Positions 1 to 4,838 are shown, counted from the stretch's first letter. The stretch: 5,230 bases of DNA from Nitrososphaerales archaeon TH5893 (GCA_014523685.1 JAATVT010000042.1:1-5230); one strand, 5' to 3'. Translations and numbers: made by a program. The notes: generated from the letters alone by a model not told the origin.

Positions 1-14
1 CACCCAAAAGGATC

Positions 15-638
15 ATGCTTAAATTGATAACAAACCAACTAAATGCCATGAATATAAAATCAGTTATGCCTACATTCATGCTACTGTTATTGATAATGGG
101 TAGCGGTATGATGATGATTTTGATTACTCCGTTTGATGTCTCATACGCAGGAGCGCAAGGACAAGATACCAGCCGTGCAACTCCAGTCGTCTCCTCTTCT
201 GCAATTAACGTAACAATAGGAGATCTAATAGTTGAAGGTCCAGCCACCTCTATAGGTTTCAGAATTTTAGATTTAGGAACAGAGAGTACAGGGCCTAAAA
301 TGGAAATTTCCTTCCTTGGAAACGCAACCATAAGAGGAGGAATAAATGCTACTGATATGGGAACCTTATGGAGTATCATGAATCATGATGGAACCGCGTA
401 CAGTGAAGGTAAAGGGATTCTAACCTCTAAAGCAACTGGCGAAATGGCAACATATACATTTCAGGCAATAGGAGGATATGATCCTGACGGTAAGTTAAGG
501 AATCATGGTTCCATGTTCTTCAATTCGAATACATCCTCAAGTGGACAACTATCCTTTTTGAACGGAATGGTAGGAGTATTTGCAGATGAAATAGATGCTA
601 AGGGAAATGCTATGACAAAAGTATGGGAGCTAAGATGA
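15..638 (+). CDS. Exported beta-rich protein of unknown function (Nitrososphaeria-type)
   Basis: Encodes 207 residues. An N-terminal hydrophobic segment at about residues 18-37 is followed by small residues (SYAGAQ, 43-48), consistent with signal peptidase cleavage after A45 or A47, so the protein probably acts outside the membrane. The mature part is rich in Gly, Ser, Thr and alternating hydrophobics, as in a beta barrel or sandwich. It has four N-glycosylation sequons (N65, N103, N111, N172). The C-terminal half has the pattern YSEGKG (129-134), GEMATY (142-147), GSMFF (165-169), LSFLN (179-183), VFADEID (188-194) and a final WELR. From memory this resembles a family of exported proteins recurrent in soil ammonia-oxidising archaea, with no assigned role; this is unverified. 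The start at 15 has a purine-rich stretch (AAAAGGAT) just before it; ATG codons at residues 12 and 18 are alternatives. No catalytic motif is visible, so no function is assigned. Confidence 0.8.
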   Translation: MLKLITNQLNAMNIKSVMPTFMLLLLIMGSGMMMILITPFDVSYAGAQGQDTSRATPVVSSSAINVTIGDLIVEGPATSIGFRILDLGTESTGPKMEISFLGNATIRGGINATDMGTLWSIMNHDGTAYSEGKGILTSKATGEMATYTFQAIGGYDPDGKLRNHGSMFFNSNTSSSGQLSFLNGMVGVFADEIDAKGNAMTKVWELR

Positions 639-647
639 GACCAGAAA

Positions 648-728
648 TTTTTTGTAATACTTGTTTATTTTTCTGCTATTATTCCTTGGCTCTCAACTAT
701 TTGGTATGATTCTTAACACCCTTTTTTT
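648..728 (+). terminator. T-rich termination region after the first gene
   Basis: A T6 run (648-653) starts 10 bp after the TGA stop, and a T7 run preceded by CCC lies at 722-728, with further short T runs between them. Archaeal RNA polymerase commonly terminates at such T tracts without needing a strong hairpin. No gene is seen between 639 and 836. Confidence 0.5.
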
Positions 729-746
729 CTAATCAGTTGAATACTT

Positions 747-767
747 AGAACTCTCAAGAGAGGTTCT
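747..767. repeat. Imperfect inverted repeat upstream of the hemerythrin gene
   Basis: AGAACTCTC (747-755) and GAGAGGTTCT (758-767) are inverted copies apart from one bulged base, separated by only AA. The element lies about 35 bp upstream of the TATA-like box at 801-809. That spot suits a regulator-binding site for the hemerythrin gene, but a leftover transcript hairpin from the upstream gene is equally possible. No regulator is identified. Confidence 0.4.
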
Positions 768-800
768 CTAACTAACAGCAATAATCGCTAATCCATTATT

Positions 801-809
801 TTTAAATTA
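801..809 (+). promoter_or_regulatory. TATA-like box of the hemerythrin gene
   Basis: TTTAAATTA is centred about 32 bp before the TTG at 837. With usual archaeal spacing of about 26-27 bp from TATA centre to transcription start, the mRNA would begin about 5 bases before the start codon. That explains why no ribosome binding site is visible. Confidence 0.55.
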
Positions 810-836
810 CTCTGTAGAATTTAATTAATATTCTCT

Positions 837-1406
837 TTGAATAGGTCTACTCAAAACCTAAAACAAGATCATGTAATTGCAAGAAGAATAAGAGATATAA
901 CTCAAGCTTGCTCAGATAAATTATATGCAAATGTAGACATTCCTCTTGAAGATATCGAAATTATTTCTGTAGTAATCGAAGAATTTGTTGACAAGTTTCA
1001 CCACGGTAAGGAAGAACAAGCATATTTTCCGCAAACCAAATATAAGAATGGATTTGGAGAAGATATTCGCAAATTTTTGATTGAACATGAGCTTGGAAGG
1101 AGGATTGCCAAAATGCTTCTAAAGGAATTAAAGGGATGGAAAAAAGGTGGAAACAATTTAAGGAGGGAACCAGTTGCAAGGTTCCTAAAATCATATGCAG
1201 TTTTCATAACCGATCACACTGAAAAAGAAGATAATTTTTTTGATCTAGTAGAAGAAAACCATAGTATATCAGATGAAGAGGATGAGATGTTAATGAGACA
1301 TTATGAAAATTGTAAAAACAATGTGGGCGGAAAAGAAAGAATAGAACAGATGCTAAAACTGGTAGAATATTTGGAAAATCGGGAGTGGATGAAAAATGAA
1401 CTATAA
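837..1406 (+). CDS. Hemerythrin-like HHE-domain protein
   Basis: Encodes 189 residues with no signal peptide, so cytoplasmic. The expected diiron ligands of the hemerythrin/HHE four-helix bundle are all present: H12 (in QDHVIAR), H56 and E60 (HxxxE; H55 and E59 are neighbours), H84 (in IEHELGRR), and H127 with E131 (second HxxxE, in DHTEKED). Such domains bind O2, or sense or handle oxygen, nitric oxide or iron. The pattern resembles the stand-alone bacterial and archaeal HHE proteins rather than FBXL5 or the RIC/YtfE type, since no N-terminal Cys-rich domain is seen. A charged C-terminal tail (about 143-189) probably extends the last helix. The start is TTG: an in-frame stop at 822-824 blocks extension, and the first in-frame ATG (residue 93) would remove half the ligands. 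A hairpin plus T5 about 75-110 bp downstream and its own promoter suggest a single-gene unit. Confidence 0.88.
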   Translation: MNRSTQNLKQDHVIARRIRDITQACSDKLYANVDIPLEDIEIISVVIEEFVDKFHHGKEEQAYFPQTKYKNGFGEDIRKFLIEHELGRRIAKMLLKELKGWKKGGNNLRREPVARFLKSYAVFITDHTEKEDNFFDLVEENHSISDEEDEMLMRHYENCKNNVGGKERIEQMLKLVEYLENREWMKNEL

Positions 1407-1482
1407 TTACTGCTATACTCGATAAGAAAATTGTTATAATAAATCTCCAGACTCACAATTCTTTAGATGATCGTCTATCAGC

Positions 1483-1514
1483 CTAGATACCATCACATTA
1501 TCTAGACTATTTTT
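1483..1514 (+). terminator. Hairpin followed by T5 downstream of the hemerythrin gene
   Basis: CTAGATA (1483-1489) and TATCTAG (1499-1505) form a perfect 7-bp stem with a 9-base loop, followed four bases later by TTTTT (1510-1514). This has the shape of a bacterial intrinsic terminator. In archaea the T tract alone may suffice, so the hairpin's contribution is inferred. Confidence 0.5.
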
Positions 1515-1601
1515 CTATTAAAAGAAGGGAATCTATTTTCTCTGAAAAATCCCATGTCTAATTTTGTAACATTGCAAATATGGGACGAGTACGATGATAT
1601 A

Positions 1602-1607
1602 GTGAGG
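1602..1607 (+). promoter_or_regulatory. Shine-Dalgarno site for the small secreted protein
   Basis: GTGAGG ends four bases before the ATG at 1612 and is largely complementary to the archaeal 16S rRNA 3' end. It fixes the start codon and implies a transcript with a real 5' leader, unlike most neighbouring genes, which look leaderless or nearly so. Confidence 0.55.
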
Positions 1608-1611
1608 ACAA

Positions 1612-1851
1612 ATGAAGAAATATTTGGTACTTCCAATGTTAGCTGTATTGGGCTATAATATAGTGCTGTCTTTTTTTGTAGCAACCGCTTTCGCCCAAGA
1701 TGTTCCATATACAGAAGAATACATGCAACAGCATGATGGTGGAGATAGGGCTGAATATTTACAAGAAATGGGACACAGTGATCCATGGTTTTATGTACCA
1801 CCAGTTAACGATGCCAGTATGTCCACTCCTAATAATGTACCAGCTAACTAA
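1612..1851 (+). CDS. Small secreted protein of unknown function (79 aa)
   Basis: The N terminus is a textbook Sec signal peptide: MKKY, a hydrophobic core at about residues 5-26, then ATAFA followed by QD, giving predicted cleavage after A28 and a mature peptide of about 51 residues. The mature part is acidic and polar, with His (H41, H55), Met (M38, M53, M70) and aromatic residues (W59, F60, Y61), and a Pro/Asn-rich tail. It has no Cys and no N-X-S/T sequon. I do not recognise a family. The signal peptide plus a well-placed Shine-Dalgarno sequence make it much more credible than the open frame on the opposite strand at 1502-1801. The His/Met content might allow weak metal binding, but nothing specific shows this. 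It is followed by T5 (1878-1882) and then the repeat at 1894-1945, so it is probably transcribed alone. Confidence 0.7.
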   Translation: MKKYLVLPMLAVLGYNIVLSFFVATAFAQDVPYTEEYMQQHDGGDRAEYLQEMGHSDPWFYVPPVNDASMSTPNNVPAN

Positions 1852-2146
1852 CAACATGAACTAAAAATCATCCTCTCTTTTTATGGATTGATATGGTTGT
1901 ATAGATAATACAACATACGTCGATAATACAACATATGTCAATAATTTCAGAATTATACTGACTATCTATAGGCCTTTACAAAAATAATGAATTTGCTGAG
2001 TAATCCTAATCCGATATGCTGCAAGAAATTAGGAAGTTGATAATATCTCTAAAAATATTTATGTTTTCAATCATTATCAGAAAGAATTAGTAGATAAGGA
2101 TATTCAGTCTCGCCCTGCATAGATCAATCCTCTTAAATTTGCATTG
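1852..2146. other. Intergenic region between two convergent genes
   Basis: No credible coding frame or RNA gene is seen here. It holds a T5 run (1878-1882) that could end the plus-strand transcript, the hairpin/tandem repeat at 1894-1945, and an A5 run (2051-2055) that reads as T5 on the minus strand about 90 bp past the stop of the minus-strand gene. Confidence 0.5.
1892..1945. repeat. 18-bp tandem repeat with an overlapping hairpin
   Basis: GATAATACAACATACGTC (1904-1921) is followed directly by GATAATACAACATATGTC (1922-1939), one mismatch apart, and by a 6-base partial third copy with one mismatch (1940-1945). The first copy also pairs with the sequence before it: GTTGTAT (1896-1902) and ATACAAC (1908-1914) form a perfect 7-bp stem with a 5-base loop, extendable to about 10 bp with one bulged G. 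The second copy contains the palindrome ACATATGT (1931-1938). It lies just beyond the 3' end of the small secreted-protein gene. It could be a transcript-end structure or a protein-binding array; two copies are too few, and have no spacer, for a CRISPR. Confidence 0.65.
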
Positions 2147-2398
2147 CTATTTTGAGGCCGTTGTATTTTCTAGTAATGCATCTAGCTCCTGTTCAGATAT
2201 TTCACAGTGGCTAAGTGCATTCTTAGTATAATTAGCTTGCAATTGTTTAATGCATTCCTCCAAATGAAGATCTATAGATTCAAGAGCTGATCGTTCAACG
2301 GTAGCAAAGACCTGAATGATAGAGTTCACAGATATTATTCCAAATCCAAATATAGCCGCTATCAAAAATGCTATACTAAATACAGTACCTTTCTTCAT
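2147..2398 (-). CDS. Small exported or membrane-anchored helical protein of unknown function
   Basis: From the ATG at 2398 this encodes 83 residues. MKK is followed by a hydrophobic stretch (about residues 6-29) and QVFAT, which is either a cleaved signal peptide (after A32) or a membrane anchor. The rest is predicted amphipathic helix: ESIDLHLEE (40-48), CIKQLQ (49-54), then a turn with sequon N56, and ALSHCEISEQELDALL (61-76). The spacing H45...C49...H64-C65 suggests two helices facing each other with His/Cys on the interface, able to bind a metal or form a disulfide; this is inference. From memory it resembles small exported proteins of ammonia-oxidising archaea with a repeated 'HL..A...L' helix pattern. 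An in-frame ATG at 2407 is almost as good a start. A TTG at 2452 is unlikely because a TATA-like box (2440-2447) would then lie inside the coding region. Confidence 0.7.
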   Translation of the reverse strand: MKKGTVFSIAFLIAAIFGFGIISVNSIIQVFATVERSALESIDLHLEECIKQLQANYTKNALSHCEISEQELDALLENTTASK

Positions 2399-2439
2399 TG
2401 AAGGCATAAGATATTGATGGTAAATAAGTATTATTGCTG

Positions 2440-2447
2440 AATATATA
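2440..2447 (-). promoter_or_regulatory. TATA-like box of the small helical-protein gene
   Basis: On the minus strand this reads TATATATT. It is centred about 37 bp before the ATG at 2407 and 46 bp before the ATG at 2398, giving an expected leader of about 10 or 19 bases. Its position argues against translation starting at the upstream TTG (2452). Confidence 0.5.
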
Positions 2448-2711
2448 CTCAATATTGAAAATGGTTGAAAAACATATTGTGAACCTTTTTTAAACTAAGA
2501 TAATTTCAATACATACCAAGCGTTGGAGTTGAAAGGAATTCAAAAACAAGAATTGAGTCTACAAATTGAAAGACAAGATTTTGTGAGGAAATAAGATCTT
2601 AGAACTAAATAGCTAGGTATACTCAACCAGTAATAACTAGAGTATCACAAATTAACTTTTGAATTGGTAGTAGGTACAAATAGGAAATACATCAAAAAGG
2701 AAATGATTTGC

Positions 2712-2720
2712 TATAAATTA
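2712..2720 (+). promoter_or_regulatory. TATA box of the 108-residue protein gene
   Basis: TATAAATTA is centred 31 bp before the ATG at 2747, predicting a transcript that begins about four bases before the start codon. It is close in sequence to the box upstream of the hemerythrin gene (8 of 9 bases). No Shine-Dalgarno sequence lies before this ATG, as expected for a leaderless mRNA. Confidence 0.65.
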
Positions 2721-2746
2721 AGGTCTTAATTAATCATAAAGTATCT

Positions 2747-3073
2747 ATGAAAGTTTCTGAATTATGTAAAATGGTCCAAGATTCAATTCATTCTGGCAAA
2801 TATCCCCTTGAAGACAATCAAAGAGATTTAGCAAATTCAATTCAAATTATAAATAGGTCATCTTCAGACGACCTAAAAAGCAGTGATATAAAGATAGAAG
2901 TAAGATTACAAGATCTATTTGTTCTGAACAATTATGTGCCTAATATACAACATTTGCCAGGCATTATTGAGATAGATGCACTAGATTCTTTTAAAATGTT
3001 GTGTAGACGTTTGGAAAGGATAGACAAATCCATCACTGAACCCTCAAATTCTACAATCTCTCTAAAGAAATAA
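2747..3073 (+). CDS. Cytoplasmic protein of unknown function (108 aa)
   Basis: I do not recognise a family. The protein has no signal peptide or membrane segment and a balanced charge, so it is probably soluble and cytoplasmic. Segments about 2-15 and 24-36 look helical. The middle (46-60) alternates polar and hydrophobic residues (IKIEVRLQDLFVL) and could be a strand or an amphipathic helix. A Pro-containing link (65-71) leads to a helix at about 76-96 containing CRRLERIDKS. The last ten residues are polar and probably disordered. Two Cys (C7, C86) are isolated, so no metal motif is evident. A well-placed TATA box (2712-2720) fixes the start, and two stop codons follow in tandem (TAA TAA, 3071-3076). 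The next gene downstream is on the opposite strand, so it is expressed as a single gene. A small helical regulator or adaptor would fit its size, but nothing specific supports that. Confidence 0.65.
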   Translation: MKVSELCKMVQDSIHSGKYPLEDNQRDLANSIQIINRSSSDDLKSSDIKIEVRLQDLFVLNNYVPNIQHLPGIIEIDALDSFKMLCRRLERIDKSITEPSNSTISLKK

Positions 3074-3141
3074 TAAAACATTATTTCAAAGAATCAACAT
3101 AACTTCTAGATGTCCACTGATTTGTAAAGATCAAGCCTAAA

Positions 3142-3204
3142 TTTTTATACGTTTCAGATTCTCTAATCCTAGATTTTCAAAATTAGCCGCTTTCATTTCT
3201 TTTT
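3142..3204. terminator. T-rich convergent 3' region
   Basis: Past the tandem stop of the plus-strand gene there are T5 runs at 3142-3146 and 3200-3204. Between them is an imperfect palindrome at 3169-3186 (CTAGATTTT, C, AAAATTAG, one bulge). The region between the convergent genes (3077-3292) has no credible gene. The palindrome could contribute to termination from either side, but this is weakly supported. Confidence 0.35.
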
Positions 3205-3292
3205 ATTCGATATCCTATTTCTATTTTATTTATGAATTTAGATTTTGTTAGTATTTGAATATTTTATTAAGAATGCTATGTTTTGTGGATTA

Positions 3293-4183
3293 CTAGATGT
3301 AAACGTTATCTCTAATCATCTTCTTCAACTTTGTAAGTGTATCAGAAAGCGGCTGTTCTGTTTCAAATATTATCAGTGTGTGATTACCAGTTTTATTGTC
3401 CGGCCAGTATTTGCCAGGACAGTAGTCACACGCTGCATATGTGAAATTGTATTCGCTAAGTATTTTAAGGCCATTCTTTGGAAATTCGGTTCTATAATAC
3501 TGGAGAGATCCTGGATGAGTTCCACCATCATTATCTTTATTGTTTTCCACTTGATGAGAAGGAGTGTAGAATCCTCCTACTATCAGGTTACCATTCGATT
3601 TTTGATTTGTAACCGTTATTGTTCCTTCTTCTGCCTCGTATTCAGTATTAACAATAGTGTAGTTTCCAACAGGAAGCGTAATTGGCTCAGAACTATTTGT
3701 GTAATCCAGTACTCCTGTTGTATAGACGATATTTCCGTCTTTATTATCTGTGACCTCAATTGTCTGTGGATGAGGTGTATCCCAAGGAGCATCTGCATCA
3801 AGAAACGTTACATTAGTTCCCTCTGGTATAACTAGTACTTTTGGGATATAGTATGGATTCTTATCAGTGATTAACTTATGTTTTTCATCTTGCCAACTCT
3901 CATGTGCCTCATTTGCTATCAATATTATAAAAGATCCGACTGAAGTAGGCAATGTCATAGATTCTGATTTGTATACAGATTCTCCAGTAGGAATATCTTT
4001 TGTCATGTTTCTTGTTGATGCTGATATTGAAGATAAATTACCCTGTTGTGCCCAAGCTACGACAAGGCTTGCTTGACTATTTGTTATTATGGTTGTATAA
4101 ACTGTGATAGAGAGCAGCAGTAAAAGTGCTAATGTCGACCCCAGTAAATATGATTTTGAGAGGATAGGCTCTGTTTTACGCAT
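3293..4183 (-). CDS. Exported cupredoxin-like protein, copper site apparently degenerate
   Basis: From the ATG at 4183 this encodes 296 residues. A hydrophobic segment (about 12-33) and VVAWAQQ suggest export with cleavage after A45. The core looks like a plastocyanin-type cupredoxin: PYYIPKVLVIPEGTNVTF (110-127), then D129, then H138 in PHPQTIEV, and the closing strands PVGNYTIVN...GTITV (171-191). In typical members the last loop reads Y-x-x-x-C-x-x-H-x-x-M-x-G; here the matching positions are N179, Y182 and E185, so only the first His remains. A C-terminal region of about 100 residues follows, with H210, H223, CDYC (252-255) and H268. Eight N-X-S/T sequons (49, 59, 124, 163, 174, 246, 263, 267) fit a glycosylated surface protein. 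A TTG 51 bp upstream keeps the frame open, but the TATA-like box (4214-4221) lies between it and the ATG, favouring the ATG. It is transcribed divergently from the zinc-ribbon gene. Fold call fairly confident; role unknown. Confidence 0.8.
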   Translation of the reverse strand: MRKTEPILSKSYLLGSTLALLLLLSITVYTTIITNSQASLVVAWAQQGNLSSISASTRNMTKDIPTGESVYKSESMTLPTSVGSFIILIANEAHESWQDEKHKLITDKNPYYIPKVLVIPEGTNVTFLDADAPWDTPHPQTIEVTDNKDGNIVYTTGVLDYTNSSEPITLPVGNYTIVNTEYEAEEGTITVTNQKSNGNLIVGGFYTPSHQVENNKDNDGGTHPGSLQYYRTEFPKNGLKILSEYNFTYAACDYCPGKYWPDNKTGNHTLIIFETEQPLSDTLTKLKKMIRDNVYI

Positions 4184-4213
4184 TTTTAGTGTTATCAGAT
4201 CTTGTTTGACCCT

Positions 4214-4221
4214 ATTATAAA
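4214..4221 (-). promoter_or_regulatory. TATA-like box of the cupredoxin-like gene
   Basis: On the minus strand this reads TTTATAAT and is centred about 35 bp before the ATG at 4183, giving an expected leader of about 8 bases. No Shine-Dalgarno sequence is visible before that ATG. Confidence 0.6.
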
Positions 4222-4241
4222 TCGATAAGAACAAATAGTTT

Positions 4242-4267
4242 AATCCAATTTATTGATTAATTGATAG
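4242..4267. repeat. Short inverted and direct repeats upstream of the cupredoxin promoter
   Basis: AATCCAAT (4242-4249) and ATTGATT (4252-4258) are inverted copies with one bulged base around TT. ATTGATTA (4252-4259) is followed at once by ATTGATAG (4260-4267). The block sits about 20-45 bp upstream of the minus-strand TATA-like box, where an activator could bind. The sequence is AT-rich, so chance is a real alternative. Confidence 0.3.
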
Positions 4268-4402
4268 GATTCACTAAAACTTGTCAGTGTTAGATCATAA
4301 CATTCAAAAAGACTGTCTCTCGTTGTGTATCTCCTCTTTGAAGCTGTAGTAGTCATATAAAACGTGTTCCTACTCCCATCTCTCTTTTCTTTTTCAGATC
4401 TC

Positions 4403-4424
4403 TTTATGAATAACATTCTTTAAT
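4403..4424 (+). promoter_or_regulatory. Candidate promoter of the zinc-ribbon gene
   Basis: Two alternatives precede the ATG at 4449: TTTATGAATAA (4403-4413), giving a leader of about 15 bases, and TTCTTTAAT (4416-4424), giving an almost leaderless transcript. Neither is a perfect TATA box. The rest of the divergent region 4184-4402 has no gene that I can support. Confidence 0.4.
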
Positions 4425-4448
4425 CTACCATAGAGACTAGAGAATAAT

Positions 4449-4838
4449 ATGAAAACTTACCTTGTATTGACCTTGTTTGTTACATTAGTTATATGCTTCA
4501 TCACTGATCCAACCCCCACTGTAGCAGAAGATACAACTGATAGGTCAATAGAAAGATATCAGTATGCACCTTTAACATATAACAACAACAATAATGTCAA
4601 TGACAAGGATGAACAGAAGAAGGTAGATGGAGACGTAAATCATTCTTGCCCTAAATGCAATTCACATAGTTTATCTTTTGAAGGACTTAGTATATCCAAG
4701 GGTAAACAAATCCAGTTGATAAATTGTAATACCTGCGATTTTGAGTGGCTAGAAATGTGGGTATTGCCTAACTGGCTCTGGTTAAAGTCGTCGTTATTAT
4801 ATAACCATTGGACTTCTATAATGTGGAATGAAGAATAA
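4449..4838 (+). CDS. Exported or membrane-anchored zinc-ribbon protein with Trp-rich tail
   Basis: Encodes 129 residues. Residues 4-19 are hydrophobic and followed by DPTPTVAED, consistent with a signal peptide cut after A26 or an N-terminal anchor. A polar linker (27-64) includes five consecutive Asn (45-49), encoded by mixed AAC/AAT codons. Then come C67-P-K-C70 and C93-N-T-C96, two CxxC knuckles 22 residues apart, the arrangement of a rubredoxin-like or TFIIS-like zinc ribbon; FEW (98-100) just after the second pair is also typical. All six Trp lie in the last 30 residues (W100, W104, W109, W111, W121, W126), with a hydrophobic stretch at about 103-118 that might touch the membrane. Zinc ribbons are usually intracellular, so the export signal is odd. 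No ATG lies downstream before residue 103, so the N terminus cannot be trimmed away. The gene overlaps the response regulator by 11 bp, suggesting related roles. Function unknown. Confidence 0.72.
   Translation: MKTYLVLTLFVTLVICFITDPTPTVAEDTTDRSIERYQYAPLTYNNNNNVNDKDEQKKVDGDVNHSCPKCNSHSLSFEGLSISKGKQIQLINCNTCDFEWLEMWVLPNWLWLKSSLLYNHWTSIMWNEE
4797..4804 (+). promoter_or_regulatory. TATA box for the response regulator, inside the zinc-ribbon gene
   Basis: TTATATAA is centred about 27 bp before the ATG at 4828. This is the spacing expected when an archaeal transcript starts right at the start codon. It lies within codons near residues 117-119 of the zinc-ribbon protein. It suggests that the regulator can be made from its own leaderless mRNA as well as by read-through. 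Confidence 0.55.

Larger units (their letters stand above)
2399..2746. other. Divergent intergenic region with two promoters
   Basis: About 350 bp between divergently transcribed genes. It contains a TATA-like box for the minus-strand gene (2440-2447) and one for the plus-strand gene (2712-2720). The middle is AT-rich, with no recognisable RNA gene, strong repeat or convincing coding frame. The only open stretch, 2499-2594, has no ATG. Confidence 0.5.

Noticed and set aside
961..1207. Two minus-strand frames inside the hemerythrin gene
   Set aside because: They are shadows of a gene with all diiron ligands; composition and lack of signals argue against coding.
1502..1801. Minus-strand open frame of about 99 codons
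   Set aside because: It overlaps the small secreted-protein gene, which has a Shine-Dalgarno site and a clear signal peptide; the antisense frame shows no such support.
1892..1945. Tandem repeat as a CRISPR remnant
   Set aside because: Copies abut without a spacer, are only 18 bp, and no cas gene is present.
2499..2594. Open stretch resembling a helical peptide (LELKGIQKQELSLQ) before a TAA
   Set aside because: Only 31 codons, no ATG, no Shine-Dalgarno site and no TATA box at the right distance. It could be a gene remnant but nothing proves it.
3616..3801. Second minus-strand frame inside the cupredoxin-like gene
   Set aside because: Same strand but another frame of a supported gene; no start signals and no recognisable domain.
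3245..3835. Plus-strand open frame of about 196 codons
   Set aside because: It lies antisense to the cupredoxin-like gene, starts with TTG, has no promoter or Shine-Dalgarno site, and has an implausible Cys/Ile/Phe-rich composition. The minus-strand frame has a signal peptide, sequons and a recognisable fold.
3867..4076. Plus-strand frame antisense to the 5' part of the cupredoxin-like gene
   Set aside because: Fully contained opposite a well-supported gene, with no promoter or ribosome binding site of its own.
4406..4423. Five-codon ATG frame ahead of the zinc-ribbon gene as a possible upstream ORF
   Set aside because: It overlaps the likely promoter, so it is probably not even transcribed; no ribosome binding site.
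4581..4595. AAC/AAT run as a microsatellite of interest
   Set aside because: It merely encodes five Asn in a linker, is short, and uses mixed codons.
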